Assembly (NCBI GenBank): GCA_002690925.1
Contig: NZGD01000062.1
Location: 1-32,827 of the forward strand
Length of the DNA stretch: 32,827 nucleotides
From: Rhodopirellula sp.
GTDB taxonomy: Bacteria; Planctomycetota; Planctomycetia; Pirellulales; Pirellulaceae
Direction: 5' to 3'
Positions within the stretch are counted from its first letter, which is position 1, and the number at the start of each line of letters is the position of its first letter. The notes under the pieces are model-generated. The model was not told the origin of the DNA, searched no databases, and saw only the letters and a list, made by a program, of their open reading frames with translations. The position numbers and the translations under genes are program-made. Positions 1-9,295 of this stretch are shown here, in pieces.

Positions 1-315
1 GAAAACAGGATTCTGTGGATCGCTGGTAGCGATAGCGAGACTGCCCTCGAATACCCCAACTTCAGTTGCCCTCTGACGAAGCGTGACGTCAAGAGTTTCA
101 AGCCAACCTTGCCCAGCTCTATGATTTTGCGCCGCCCAAGAATTTTGCACAGCACAAGAATTTTGCCCACCCCAAGGACTACGGCCGCTATCGAAGGCGG
201 AAATCTAAATCCTTACCTCCAAGCGGGCTCCGAAAATCTAAATGGCAATACTGAGCCTTGTCTCTCGAATCAAGTTACACTTATGGATCCAGGCCGAAAC
301 TGGAAAACGGTGTGA
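1..315 (+). other. Open frame at window edge, possible 3' end of a gene (doubtful)
   Basis: Frame 1 is open from the first base to a TGA ending at 315, about 104 codons, so it could be the tail of a gene that starts outside the window. The translation resembles no family I know. Its middle part is made of an 18-bp tandem repeat that reads as six-residue units (ILRRPR, ILHSTR, ILPTPR), which points to expanded non-coding DNA rather than a conserved protein end. Low confidence. Confidence 0.15.
122..175. repeat. 18-bp tandem repeat, three imperfect copies
   Basis: Units at 122-139, 140-157 and 158-175 share the core ATTTTGC and end in CAA. They differ at a few positions in the second half. The repeat lies in the gene-poor DNA before the ion channel and is one of several micro-tandem repeats in this window. 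A 10-bp direct repeat, AAATCTAAAT, follows at 201-210 and 234-243. Confidence 0.8.
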
Positions 316-505
316 ATTCACACTCAAATTTTTTCACACCACCACCACCGCAAAACAAGAAACGAGACTCAGTCTGTCCGATTCGACACGTTACAATGAG
401 CATGGCCTGAAACGAAGCTTTGTATTAATTGGTTGAAAAGACGCACCACGTCCATGAAAGGCTGACTTTCAACACGCGGGAATTTCATTGCAGCAAGACC
501 AGAAA
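316..505. other. Intergenic leader of the ion-channel gene
   Basis: I see no gene, terminator or clear promoter box here. It is A- and C-rich and contains a short CACCACCACCACC run near 337-350. It presumably holds the promoter of the channel-kinase pair. Confidence 0.4.
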
Positions 506-1624
506 ATGAGCAACCAAACCCTCAAAGCTTCTCTCGCTCAACTCGAGTCAATTTCAACAAGAAACTTGACCATGGAGGACACGGAGCATTTGCTGATTCG
601 CACCCGCGATGCGATGAGCGATCTTTCCAAGAGGATTGACCATGAATACCAGCACTTGGCTGCTGACTTCAACAACGCCAACCCTTTTTCGCTTATCAAG
701 GCAAGGCGACTGCTATCACGTTTTCAAACCCAAGCAGACTATTTGACGAATCTGGAAGAGAGCCTCGAGACCCACTTCCACCAAAAGCAAATTGAAACCC
801 GCATGGCCGAGCGTCTCGGCGGTTCAAGAAACCTGAGAGCTCTCGAGTACGGCATCCTGTTTCTAATCGTCGCGTTACTGGCCTTATTGATTTACGACAT
901 GACAGCTGGCCCAGACAACCTCCGGGCCTGGTGGCTGACGTCCCAGAGCATCTTTTTCATTGACGCAGTTTGTTGTGTCATCTTCATGAGTGAGTTCGCA
1001 CTGCGGCTCAGTTGTGCAGAATCAAAACGCTTTGTTTGGAAACATCACTGGGTCGACTTTGCCACCTCAATCCCCATTCCGGGCGAGGCTCAGCTTTCAC
1101 GCTTTGGACGCCTGGGCAGACTGGCAAGGTTCGCAAGAGTGCTAAGATTGCTTCGTTTCGCACGGCTATTCTTCTTTCTTTGGCGAGGGATGGACAAACT
1201 TCAGGACGTGATGGATGTCAAAATGATGAAAAAAACCATCCGCTGGTCGGTCATGGCGACGCTTGCTGGAGCGTTCTTTATCTATCAACTTGAGGGGCAT
1301 GGAGCCGAGGACGACTTAGCGGCCAATCCCGTATCAACGTTTGGCAAAGCGATATGGTGGAGCTTCACGACTGTACTTACCGGCGGATTTGGTGACATCC
1401 ACAACCCCAGTTCAGCGTCAGGTCAAGTATTGACTGGCCTGCTGGTCGTCGTGGGGATGGTGCTTGTCGGGGTATTCACTGCTACGCTAACCACGATTTT
1501 TGTCGGTCAACAGAGCGAAACGGAAAACGAGAACATTGACTCAATCCTCAGTCGCCTTGACGAACTCACTGCCTTAAATGATCAGTCCAACGGCAGTGAT
1601 GGCAGTAGCCAAGTCTCAAAGTAA
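506..1624 (+). CDS. Voltage-gated-type ion channel protein (potassium-channel-like)
   Basis: A six-segment inner-membrane cation channel of about 372 residues. A helical, charged cytoplasmic N-terminus of about 110 residues precedes S1 (about 112-131). The S4 voltage sensor at 199-220 carries eight arginines, one at every third position. The pore loop (WWSFTT) leads into a selectivity-filter sequence TGGFGD at 292-297, a variant of the potassium-channel TVGYGD, and S6 follows. The C-terminus is short and acidic, with no recognised ligand-binding domain. Fold and family are clear; potassium selectivity is inferred from the filter. An in-frame TTG at 488 would add six residues; the ATG at 506 was preferred, though neither has a strong ribosome site. 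The kinase gene begins 23 bases downstream, so the two are probably co-transcribed. Channels of this class occur near DUF350/DUF4178 operons in other bacteria, but here the gene is separate and on the opposite strand. Confidence 0.88.
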   Translation: MSNQTLKASLAQLESISTRNLTMEDTEHLLIRTRDAMSDLSKRIDHEYQHLAADFNNANPFSLIKARRLLSRFQTQADYLTNLEESLETHFHQKQIETRMAERLGGSRNLRALEYGILFLIVALLALLIYDMTAGPDNLRAWWLTSQSIFFIDAVCCVIFMSEFALRLSCAESKRFVWKHHWVDFATSIPIPGEAQLSRFGRLGRLARFARVLRLLRFARLFFFLWRGMDKLQDVMDVKMMKKTIRWSVMATLAGAFFIYQLEGHGAEDDLAANPVSTFGKAIWWSFTTVLTGGFGDIHNPSSASGQVLTGLLVVVGMVLVGVFTATLTTIFVGQQSETENENIDSILSRLDELTALNDQSNGSDGSSQVSK

Positions 1625-1647
1625 AGCAGCCCCCATCGCCAGTGTTC

Positions 1648-2292
1648 ATGATTCCTCCCTCTGATTTTACCGCGTCCTCACTTCTGATCGGGATTGCGGG
1701 CGGCAGCGCCGGTGGCAAGACAACTCTTGCCAAAGAACTGCTTCGCTCCGCCAGAAACAAGGTCGCTGTCCTGGAACTGGATCGCTTTTACCACCCGTTG
1801 GGAAACAGGAAAGACTGCCATCACGTAAACTTCGACGAGCCTGCTGCACTGGATTTCGATCTGCTGCAAACGGTTCTTGAGCGACTGCGTACGCATGGCG
1901 AAGCGTCAATTCCCATCTATGATTTCGCTACCCACAATCGGGTCGGCTATGAATGCCTTGAAGCTGCTCCGCTTATCATTGTGGAAGGCATCCTGGCTTT
2001 ATGGAACAGAAACGTCCGCAATCTGCTCGATCTAAGATTATACGTCGACGCACCATCAGAATTACGATTTCAACGACGTTTGAAACGTGACATGAATGAG
2101 CGAGGACGTGATGCTCAATCGATTGAACAACAATGGATCGAAACAGTACAGCCGATGCATGACAAATACGTTGCACCATCACGACAGCATGCCGACCAAT
2201 TCATTGACGGCACCGCCAATCTGAAAAACACTGCCAGCGAGCTACTTAGCGCATGGCTCAGAAGTTCTGAATCCAAACGGAATGAACCCTAA
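1648..2292 (+). CDS. udk: Uridine kinase-like P-loop kinase
   Basis: A 214-residue protein of the uridine kinase/phosphoribulokinase family, which phosphorylates uridine and cytidine with ATP or GTP in pyrimidine salvage. The Walker A loop GGSAGGKT lies at residues 18-25. The family pattern continues with LELDRFYHP, then DFDLLQTVL, then IPIYDF, then IIVEGILAL with the Glu of the substrate site, and R-rich helices (FQRRLKRDMNERGRD) of the lid. Length matches bacterial Udk (about 210). An in-frame GTG two codons upstream (1642) is possible; the ATG was chosen. It lies 23 bases after the channel gene on the same strand and is followed by a short hairpin. Assignment to the family is firm. Uridine as the exact substrate is likely but unproven, since related kinases use other nucleosides or sugars. 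Confidence 0.82.
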   Translation: MIPPSDFTASSLLIGIAGGSAGGKTTLAKELLRSARNKVAVLELDRFYHPLGNRKDCHHVNFDEPAALDFDLLQTVLERLRTHGEASIPIYDFATHNRVGYECLEAAPLIIVEGILALWNRNVRNLLDLRLYVDAPSELRFQRRLKRDMNERGRDAQSIEQQWIETVQPMHDKYVAPSRQHADQFIDGTANLKNTASELLSAWLRSSESKRNEP

Positions 2293-2308
2293 AGATCAAC
2301 TGCAACTG

Positions 2309-2329
2309 ATGTCAATCGATACTTGACAT
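2309..2329 (+). terminator. Stem-loop after the kinase gene
   Basis: A perfect 7-bp inverted repeat, ATGTCAA and TTGACAT, with a 7-base loop, begins 17 bases after the udk stop. There is no T-run, so it may be a weak terminator, an RNA 3'-end stabiliser or an operator-like palindrome. Confidence 0.4.
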
Positions 2330-2436
2330 GAACGTGGTCCTAAAAATGGCTGCGACTGCGTGGTGCCGTGAATCATCATGTGCATTCAAAGACTCCCGCT
2401 TTAGGGCAAGCCGCGACTTATAAAAACTTGAACGAA

Positions 2437-3144
2437 TCAAACAGATTGAGCAAATGTTCGCAGCAACTTTTGCAGGTCCGTAGGTTCACACTTCTCAATA
2501 AACTTTTCCAACGGTTCGCCCGTAATCGCCTCAACATATTTTGGATAAGCCTTGACTCTGTCAATCAATGACGAGCGGTTCAACTCGGGATGAAACTGGG
2601 TGCCGTAGATCGGTTTATCTGCGATCTTGAACGCCTGATTTTTTACTTTACTTGACGATGCAAGGCGAATTGCATTAGGTGGCAGCTTTACAACGCAATC
2701 CTGATGTCCCATGGGTGCTGGAAAGCAACTCTCCAAACAGCCGAACAGCGGATCTGATCGCCCCGCGTCCGTAAGACACACTTCCACGGTGCCCAACTCA
2801 GCCCGCGACATATCGGTGATGACTTCCCCTCCCAAAGCCGCCGCCATCGCCTGAAACCCCCAGCAGGATGCAAAGGTGGGGATCCCCAAGTCATGCAGTT
2901 CTCGCATCGCCTGCAAGGCAGGGGGCAGCCATTCCCCGCCCTCGGCTACTGAATAATCTCCACTTCCACCCAGCAATACGACGTCAAAGCAGGAAAAATA
3001 CTGGGCGGTCGGGCACCCCGACAGCAAATCAAACACGGTTATTTGCGTCGGTTCACAATTCAGCGAATCGGAAAAGCAGGCAACCTCCTGGCTTAATATT
3101 GGATCATCTTGATCTCGAACCTGCACCAAAAGAAACTTATGCAT
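2437..3144 (-). CDS. Class I glutamine amidotransferase (GMP synthase-like GATase domain)
   Basis: A stand-alone glutaminase-fold protein of 235 residues. The nucleophile elbow FASCWGFQ places the catalytic Cys at 94, and the motif YGTQFHPEL gives His185 and Glu187, completing the triad. An oxyanion-type LLGGSGDYSV segment lies at 57-66. These enzymes release ammonia from glutamine for a partner, or hydrolyse gamma-glutamyl compounds. The sequence resembles the single-domain GMP-synthase-like GATases of unknown partner more than GuaA itself, since no ATP-pyrophosphatase domain follows. It converges with udk and is separated from the downstream-lying polyamine operon by 1.6 kb, so a link to gamma-glutamyl-polyamine hydrolysis is only speculative. 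Start is the ATG at 3144; a 5-bp hairpin (ACGGT/ACCGT) lies about 25 bases upstream. Confidence 0.85.
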   Translation of the reverse strand: MHKFLLVQVRDQDDPILSQEVACFSDSLNCEPTQITVFDLLSGCPTAQYFSCFDVVLLGGSGDYSVAEGGEWLPPALQAMRELHDLGIPTFASCWGFQAMAAALGGEVITDMSRAELGTVEVCLTDAGRSDPLFGCLESCFPAPMGHQDCVVKLPPNAIRLASSSKVKNQAFKIADKPIYGTQFHPELNRSSLIDRVKAYPKYVEAITGEPLEKFIEKCEPTDLQKLLRTFAQSV

Positions 3145-4739
3145 CTGACTAGCCGGATCGAATACTGAACGGTTGAAACCGTCATTATGAGCGGCTCTTT
3201 TAACCTCGTCGATGCCTCTTCCAAGGCGTTTCAGACACGATCAAAAGACACGACAGATATGCATGCGATCGGCGGGGGCAAGTCATCAAATCTGACCGAC
3301 ACCGCGCAAACGCTGCTCAGTTATGACGGATCTGATTTGCCAAGTGGAGCCGAGAGGACCTGTCTTTGCAACTTGACAAAGTCTGACGTCCGCCAAAGTC
3401 CCTCGAGGCTGCGTCACTGCTGAAAGCATGCGCTGCGGCACGCTCCTTATTCGAGCTCAATCGGATCGATCCCACACATTCCAAGTCTTCGGGCACAAAC
3501 GCAAAATCAGTAGGGCCATAGTACGTGTTGCGATCAAAGGCATTCGAATTTCTCCAATCCGCCTCACCAGGCTCCGTACTTGGTGCTCGCATATCGATCC
3601 TGAAACTGTTCAACACCCGACTGTTCGCTTCTGATTCGCCACACCCGGTCGCTGAGTGAGACTGCCAAGACCGTTCAGGGCGATGTGCTGTTGCGTGATC
3701 CTGCTCACCTGAATCTTGTGCCCGCAACCCCACTGGTGTCCGATTTAGCTGAAGATGTGCAGGTCTGGCATGGTCCGCCGGCAACAAGATTGGCAAGGGG
3801 CTCAGTGTTTGGGAGCCATGCACATCAGCATGATTACCAGAACCCCCGTTCACGTTGTCTGCTGACGGTTGAATACGAAATCGTGTTTGCTCCACGAATT
3901 TCTGCAGGCCAGCACGACACTCCCGTACCAAAATGATTTTCTTTTCGGCACCATCCTTCACTTGCTGGACGCCGTCTTCGCCGGAACGTTCAGATAAGAG
4001 AGCACTGCTTGCGGCAGTATCACGTGACGTTTTGCGTTTACGCATCAGACTGTACCCCCAAGCCATTTCGATCGCGACTCACCAAACATGAACGCCTGCT
4101 TTCGTGAAGTGGAACGCTGATGTGACACATGGAGCGCTCGGTCAAAAAACGAACGCCTCGAAACGTAACGAATTCAGTGGTAGCGCAAAGCCCATCCAAA
4201 TAAGGGCGAACCACTGATGAACTCGTTGGAGGCAACTTCGAGGTCGAAACCACCTGCGGATACTCCGCACAAAACGTGGTCCGACGCGGCGCACTTATCT
4301 GCTTAGATCTCAAGTGCATTGCAGTACATTCGTCTGCACGTAATTCAGTAGGATGCTTCATTTTTGGTCTCCACGATCTGGAAACTGCACACTGACAAAA
4401 GTGTGTGATCGATCGCTTTAGAGTAGATTCAACTTCGGTAGCCCAGCTGTCTCAGAGAGATCTGTGGCTTTGCGCACCGACCTCGCGATCGGCTTGCCTT
4501 TTCGGAGAACCTTTTCAGAGACCCACATCAGGGAGACTGAAACGGTGCAACCGCCCCCGTGCGGGAGGAGTGTTGACACGCGTCCAATTCAAGTTTGTGT
4601 CAAAAAACACACAAGTCAAGAAATCCCGGGAGTTTTTACAAGACAAGCCTGAATGATCGAACGAACATGCCAACGCGCGACCGGGAGCAAGTCATTCAAA
4701 TGATCGAACTCCTGGCATGCACACTTCGCACATCGGGAA
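3145..4739. other. Long stretch without a recognisable gene
   Basis: About 1.6 kb between the amidotransferase start and the end of the polyamine operon. Several short open frames exist on both strands, but none matches a family I know, and their residue composition (rich in S, R, H and P) looks non-coding. The best candidate is listed separately (3317-4045, minus). No transposase motif, terminal inverted repeat or RNA gene was seen. It may hold decayed genes. Confidence 0.5.
3317..4045 (-). CDS. Hypothetical open frame of about 242 codons, doubtful
   Basis: A minus-strand frame begins MRKRKTSRDTAASSALL, after an upstream in-frame ATG at 4066. It has no signal peptide, membrane segment or motif I recognise, and is rich in Ser, Arg, His and Ala with few hydrophobic runs. 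The first 55 residues look plausible as a charged helical region; the rest reads like translated intergenic DNA. It does not overlap any better gene, which is the main reason to list it. It could be a lineage-specific protein, a decayed gene or chance. Confidence 0.22.
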   Translation of the reverse strand: MRKRKTSRDTAASSALLSERSGEDGVQQVKDGAEKKIILVRECRAGLQKFVEQTRFRIQPSADNVNGGSGNHADVHGSQTLSPLPILLPADHARPAHLQLNRTPVGLRAQDSGEQDHATAHRPERSWQSHSATGCGESEANSRVLNSFRIDMRAPSTEPGEADWRNSNAFDRNTYYGPTDFAFVPEDLECVGSIRLSSNKERAAAHAFSSDAASRDFGGRQTLSSCKDRSSRLHLANQIRHN

Positions 4740-5792
4740 TCAAACCATTCCCTTCCGTGACGTCCGTTTCCAAATGAACCCGTCAAGCACGTAATGAGTG
4801 ATCTGTGGGACTGCGAGCAACGGCACCAGAACGAGTTCATAATCCTGAATGCTCCAAGCAGGTCCAAAGAACCAACTACGTTCGTGCCAGACTCCGGTGT
4901 CCCACAGAAACTCTTCCAAATAGGCCAGCATCCATACCACCCCCAGAAAGGTAGCGATCTTGGGGAAATGTCGCCTGGGCTGTTGTTCATTCCCCATGCA
5001 GCGGTACCAGTAAACCAGCACCATGTAGGGAATCCCGTGGATGATCACGTTGGTGACGGTGAATGCGTAATCTGAATTGAACGTAATGATCCCAACGTAC
5101 CAGCAGATCGCAGTGGTGATCACAACGATATCCTTGCCGGGTGACCATTGCCGACAAGCGATTCCCCGATAGACCAAACGCACCACGTAAGCCAGCAAAC
5201 TGGCCCAGTAAATGGGCGCAGCAATCGTTTCAAAGACGGCAGGCAGTTGTTGAAAATCTCCCTGGAGAAACCACCAGAACTTACGGGGGAGATTCGAATG
5301 CCAATGAATGAGCGGATAAAGCGTTGCCATATAAATGGCGACGGTATCGATCCAGAATCCACAGCGTCCCTTTTCACCGGCACGTGATCGGTACAGTGCC
5401 ACCCAGCCATATTGTTGCCGTACAAAATGAAAGACGGCAAGGTAAGCGAGCAATCTCCAAAAGGTACCCTGACCTTCTGAGTAAATTGCCATGCCCACAA
5501 GAAAAGCCAATAGCGGGGTCACCCCGTACAACCACGGTCTACGCCTTAACTCTGGCAAATCAAAGTACACACGGAAACCAGTCGAATAGACGTGAGCGAC
5601 GTCGACCATCAAGATCGCGCCGATCCACATCCAACCAGGAGTATCGTTTTCGAGAAGCCCGAACGGTGCCCCCACCGCAAGCAGAGCGAGTGCTAATACA
5701 GCACTGCCAAGAAAGGTCAACAAATCGACAGCTGGCGAAAAGAGCCATCGCGTTGATTGGCGTTGTTCGGCAGAAAGAGATGAAGTTGCCAC
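4740..5792 (-). CDS. Polytopic membrane protein with conserved-looking histidines, last gene of the polyamine operon
   Basis: About 350 residues, with eight or more hydrophobic segments and short loops. Histidines sit at membrane borders in the motifs VDVAHVYSTGFR, AVFHFVRQQYGW, VIIHGIPYMVL and PQITHYVLDGFIWK. This pattern recalls di-iron or haem membrane enzymes, but I cannot name the family. The start is a GTG at 5792, eight bases after the stop of the FAD oxidoreductase, so it is translated as part of the same message. Its place directly after an exported flavoprotein suggests it could anchor that protein, pass electrons to it or move its product. This is inference from context only. The protein ends with a basic cytoplasmic-type tail (WKRTSRKGMV). 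Confidence 0.8.
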   Translation of the reverse strand: MATSSLSAEQRQSTRWLFSPAVDLLTFLGSAVLALALLAVGAPFGLLENDTPGWMWIGAILMVDVAHVYSTGFRVYFDLPELRRRPWLYGVTPLLAFLVGMAIYSEGQGTFWRLLAYLAVFHFVRQQYGWVALYRSRAGEKGRCGFWIDTVAIYMATLYPLIHWHSNLPRKFWWFLQGDFQQLPAVFETIAAPIYWASLLAYVVRLVYRGIACRQWSPGKDIVVITTAICWYVGIITFNSDYAFTVTNVIIHGIPYMVLVYWYRCMGNEQQPRRHFPKIATFLGVVWMLAYLEEFLWDTGVWHERSWFFGPAWSIQDYELVLVPLLAVPQITHYVLDGFIWKRTSRKGMV

Positions 5793-5800
5793 TGCTAAGT

Positions 5801-7468
5801 TCAGCTATTTTGAATTTCGACAAGGGGCTGATCAAGGATCCCGCGCACTGCCAAGATCTCCTCAGCTGCTCGCACACCGTGAAAAAAAGCTTCTTCCAAC
5901 AATGCCACGCCACTGAGATCAGTACCGGCAAAATGAATCGGACCTAACGGTTTCGAAGCCTGCTCCCGCTCGGGGGACCATACAAATCCAGGTAGCGGCT
6001 GGATCATCGCATGCCCCCAACACATGACATCGATGCGTGTTACCAAGGTATCAATATCAGGATGGGCGCAACGCAAATCACTCAAAACAACGTCAGCCCA
6101 GTCAGCCCACTTCAAATTCATCATCTGCTTGCGGGTGATCGCTGCATCAACATCAGCGAAGGGGTAGTACCAAGTCAAAACAGTCGGACCGTAATCGACC
6201 CCCGACTGGTGGGTTGCGGTCACATAACCCAGCGACCTTGATTCACGAATCACGTTATCCCATGCCATTGGAAACCCGGCATTCCCTGGTCGATCCTTGA
6301 CATGAACGTTCGCGACCAACCAGGAGCCGTAGCGAAATGCACTGCTATCGCGTCCAGAAGCAGAGAACCCATCGATCACGTACTTAGCCATCATTTGTGG
6401 TGCTGCGAAGACCACCTGCTGGGCTCTGAATCCAATCGGTTTCATCGTGTTGGTGTCGAATGCAGCAACCTGCGACGCGTCTGTGTTAGTGCCCGCCTTT
6501 ACCCTGAAAACCGCTACACCGGTTCGGATCTTATCATCACCAACACCCCGCAGATAATCAACAACACGCCCGTTTCCCTCCGGCCACGTAATCACCTCCT
6601 GTGACTCATTTCCCATGCCAGAAATTCTCGCTGCAAAGTAAAATATGCCCGCCCAAGCACTCACCCGATCAGGCGGCAATCCATAATCATCACGGCATGA
6701 ATAATCGACAAGCCAGCGTAAACGAGGTGAGTCCCACCCACGTTCATCCAACCACTGTTCCATCGACAGTTTGTCCAGCTTACGAACGGATTCATCGTCT
6801 GAGCCAGTTGCCATTGGGATTGCAAACATCCGTCGCCCGCTGGCGTCTCGCATCTCGGCCCAACGATCCATCTCTTCCCGAAAAGCTGCAAGTTGTCTCA
6901 AATCTTCCTGGCTCGCTCCATACCCGGGATACAGTCCTTCGTACCACGTACCTTCACTGAATACCCGTTCCTCTGGTTCACGACACAGGAACTGTTCAGA
7001 GACCTGCGGTTGCCCACCTTCAGTAAGTGCTTCAATGACCTGCATCTCGGACAGCAATTCAATCAACGCATGATTCTCTGCCATGGGCACGGGGATGTAA
7101 TGGGCTCCCCATGGAAACTTGAAACCATTGCGACTGCCACCACGCGCGGTCCCGCCCGGATGTGTTTCAAGCTCGGCAAGCACAAAGTCATTGAACCCAG
7201 CACGTTTAAAACGCCATGCAGCGGCCAGGCCCGCAATGCCGCCTCCGACGATCGCAACCCCCACCTCCTGATGCACATCGGGACGGATCGACTTATTAAC
7301 ACCATCACGCAACAGGTGCCCGACATCAAACCGTGTGTGTGCAAGCTCACCAGCGAGCGGTAGATTCGAGGTACCACACCCGACACTGTGGGCGAACTGC
7401 GCCCCCAACAAGGCCGTCAAAAGTTGGCGGCGACTCAGCTTTTCAATCTCTGCCACGCCACTCCTCAT
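5801..7468 (-). CDS. Tat-exported FAD-dependent amine-oxidase-like oxidoreductase
   Basis: About 555 residues. The N-terminus has a twin-arginine motif ([10 protein letters not shown], Arg13-Arg14) before a hydrophobic stretch ending in VGCG, so export by Tat is likely and a lipid anchor on that Cys is possible. A Rossmann FAD site [11 protein letters not shown] lies near 74-84, followed by the Glu of the second strand ([10 protein letters not shown]). The C-terminus has the flavin-clasping [31 protein letters not shown] segment seen in monoamine/polyamine oxidases and protoporphyrinogen-oxidase relatives. The ATG at 7468 overlaps the aminopropyltransferase gene by 26 bases. A GTG four codons later has AGGAG just ahead of it and is an alternative; an upstream TTG at 7546 is less likely. 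Next to an aminopropyltransferase, a polyamine-type amine is the natural candidate substrate. The family is firm, the substrate inferred. Confidence 0.85.
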   Translation of the reverse strand: MRSGVAEIEKLSRRQLLTALLGAQFAHSVGCGTSNLPLAGELAHTRFDVGHLLRDGVNKSIRPDVHQEVGVAIVGGGIAGLAAAWRFKRAGFNDFVLAELETHPGGTARGGSRNGFKFPWGAHYIPVPMAENHALIELLSEMQVIEALTEGGQPQVSEQFLCREPEERVFSEGTWYEGLYPGYGASQEDLRQLAAFREEMDRWAEMRDASGRRMFAIPMATGSDDESVRKLDKLSMEQWLDERGWDSPRLRWLVDYSCRDDYGLPPDRVSAWAGIFYFAARISGMGNESQEVITWPEGNGRVVDYLRGVGDDKIRTGVAVFRVKAGTNTDASQVAAFDTNTMKPIGFRAQQVVFAAPQMMAKYVIDGFSASGRDSSAFRYGSWLVANVHVKDRPGNAGFPMAWDNVIRESRSLGYVTATHQSGVDYGPTVLTWYYPFADVDAAITRKQMMNLKWADWADVVLSDLRCAHPDIDTLVTRIDVMCWGHAMIQPLPGFVWSPEREQASKPLGPIHFAGTDLSGVALLEEAFFHGVRAAEEILAVRGILDQPLVEIQNS

Positions 7469-8969
7469 CGTAGTACCGAACCAGCACCTGATTATTGAGC
7501 TGATTGATCTCTGTCTCGATTGGCTGAATATCTCGAGGAAGCTCAAACAGATTCGCTAGCATCGAGTCATTTAGAAAAGATAGTTTCTGTTCAAGCTTCC
7601 CCAGCCGTTTTGGTACGACCAGATCACCCCGTGGTGAAGCCAAGGCAAATCCCCAAACCCCAAACGTGGGCACCGCAGTGCAGTAAGGACGTACCTTGAA
7701 GCCAGCTTCCTCCATCGTTCGCAGAATGCACCAGTAAGATTGCCCAGCAACCAGCGGCGAGGTGCATTGAATGCTGACGACTGCATCCGGCCCGATGATT
7801 TGCCTCAGACGTCGATAAAAGAAGGTGGTGTACAGCTTTCCCACGGAATAGGAGCCCGGGTCTGGGAAGTCAATGACCACCGTATCAAACGGTTCGTGGT
7901 CCTGCCCAACCCAAACAAAAGCATCGGTGTTGATCACCGTCACCTTTTCGTCCATCAAAGAGTCTTCATTGAGATCGCGAACCAGTGGCAACTGCGTTGC
8001 AATTTCAGTCATGCCGGGATCAATATCAACCAACGTCACAGACTCAACACCGTCATGCTTGAGTATTTCTCTGACCGCGAGACCATCTCCTCCCCCCAGG
8101 ACGAGGACTCGTCTGGGTGTTTTTGCAGCCATCATGGCGGGATGCACCAGCGCCTCGTGATATCGGTACTCATCGACTGAATTGAACTGCAAATGCCCGT
8201 TGAGATACAGTTGAAACCCTTGTCGATTGTTCGTCACAACGATTCGCTGGAAACGCGTCTGCTTGGCGTGAACCACTGCCTTGCCAAGGATGATTTCTTC
8301 AGTCCAAGTCGTAAGCGTGTCCGCTTTGATGATCCCAACAACCAGCAAACCCACCACAAGAAACGCGCGTCCACGCAGCCCTGCCAAACCATGTTTCGTA
8401 AGCAGCGGACGCAGCAGGTAGGTCCCCCACAACCCCACCAGGGCATTCAGGACACCAAACACCAACGAAGTCCTCATCAAACCCAGATAAGGCACCAACA
8501 GAACAGGAAAAAGCAGCGAGGCTAGCAGAGCTCCGATATAGTCAAATGTAAGAACCCGGGACACAAGATCACTAAAATCAAGGTGTTCCTTGAGAATCCG
8601 CATCAACAGCGGCAACTCCAAACCCACCAGCGTTCCAATCACAAACACAGTTCCAAAGAGAACCAGTTGAAACCATTGGACGAAGGCGAATGACACAAAC
8701 AGCAGGGGCGCCGAAAGGCCTCCCACTAAAGCAAGCGCAAGCTCAACCTCAATGAAAGTTCTCGCCAAGCCTTTGTGCAAGTACTGCGAAAACCACGCGC
8801 CAACCCCAAGCGCCGACAAATAAACACCAATCACGAGCGAGAACTGCGTGACCGAGTCACCTAGCAGGTAGCTAGCCAGAGTCCCTGCAATCAGCTCATA
8901 AATAAGACCGCACGTGGCCACAGCCAGTACGTTCAGGTAAAGCAAAAAGAGAGGCGCACGGTTTAGCAA
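7443..8969 (-). CDS. Membrane-fused polyamine aminopropyltransferase (spermidine synthase-like)
   Basis: A 508-residue fusion: about seven membrane segments in residues 5-215, then a spermidine-synthase domain. That domain has the substrate strand [19 protein letters not shown] (255-272), the dcSAM/SAM loop GGGDG (292-296), DIDP (315-318), and DFPDP (Asp367, Asp370) where the catalytic aspartates of SpeE lie, in the usual D-x-x-D-P arrangement. It should transfer an aminopropyl group from decarboxylated SAM to an amine, with the active site held at the membrane. Ordinary SpeE is about 290 residues and soluble. The start is a TTG at 8969; no ATG or GTG lies between it and the upstream stop, and the first membrane helix begins at once. 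It follows DUF350 by 23 bases and overlaps the FAD gene. The acceptor amine is unknown. Confidence 0.9.
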   Translation of the reverse strand: MLNRAPLFLLYLNVLAVATCGLIYELIAGTLASYLLGDSVTQFSLVIGVYLSALGVGAWFSQYLHKGLARTFIEVELALALVGGLSAPLLFVSFAFVQWFQLVLFGTVFVIGTLVGLELPLLMRILKEHLDFSDLVSRVLTFDYIGALLASLLFPVLLVPYLGLMRTSLVFGVLNALVGLWGTYLLRPLLTKHGLAGLRGRAFLVVGLLVVGIIKADTLTTWTEEIILGKAVVHAKQTRFQRIVVTNNRQGFQLYLNGHLQFNSVDEYRYHEALVHPAMMAAKTPRRVLVLGGGDGLAVREILKHDGVESVTLVDIDPGMTEIATQLPLVRDLNEDSLMDEKVTVINTDAFVWVGQDHEPFDTVVIDFPDPGSYSVGKLYTTFFYRRLRQIIGPDAVVSIQCTSPLVAGQSYWCILRTMEEAGFKVRPYCTAVPTFGVWGFALASPRGDLVVPKRLGKLEQKLSFLNDSMLANLFELPRDIQPIETEINQLNNQVLVRYYDEEWRGRD

Positions 8970-8992
8970 TTCAACGAGCCAATCGCAAAGAA

Positions 8993-9295
8993 CTAGCCAA
9001 GGATTGCTGAAGCAATGATCACGGCGATGCCAACAACCACCGCAGCAACAATTGTTGCCAATGCCTGATTGTGTTCCTCAATGACCTCTTTGACGATCGA
9101 AAAAGGCGTCACCTTGTCCATCAACAGAATTGCAAGGAAAAGCACCACGATCCCCAGAACAGCAAAGATCGTTGCTGCCAAGAGATGCGACAACAGCAGG
9201 GCAAACGCACCTGCTGGCAAGACTTCAGCCGCGGGTTGCGCCGCCTGCCCTACCAAAGAAATCGAACTCACCATTCCTGAAATAATATTGAGCAT
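8993..9295 (-). CDS. DUF350 membrane protein
   Basis: About 100 residues with an exported-type N-terminus, a strong membrane helix (about 37-58), the DUF350 hallmark [23 protein letters not shown] around 59-81, and a final helix. DUF350 proteins (YjfL family) are small inner-membrane proteins of unknown biochemistry. They often occur with DUF4178, PspA/SPFH proteins, ion channels and polyamine or ATP-grasp enzymes. The ATG at 9295 shares a base with the stop of the preceding microprotein (TAATG), and a strong GGAGG lies seven bases upstream, which fixes this start over the TTG at 9313. Confidence 0.9.
   Translation of the reverse strand: MLNIISGMVSSISLVGQAAQPAAEVLPAGAFALLLSHLLAATIFAVLGIVVLFLAILLMDKVTPFSIVKEVIEEHNQALATIVAAVVVGIAVIIASAILG

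Noticed and set aside
3317..4739. Possible decayed transposon in the gene-free stretch
   Set aside because: No transposase motif, terminal inverted repeat or target-site duplication could be found.
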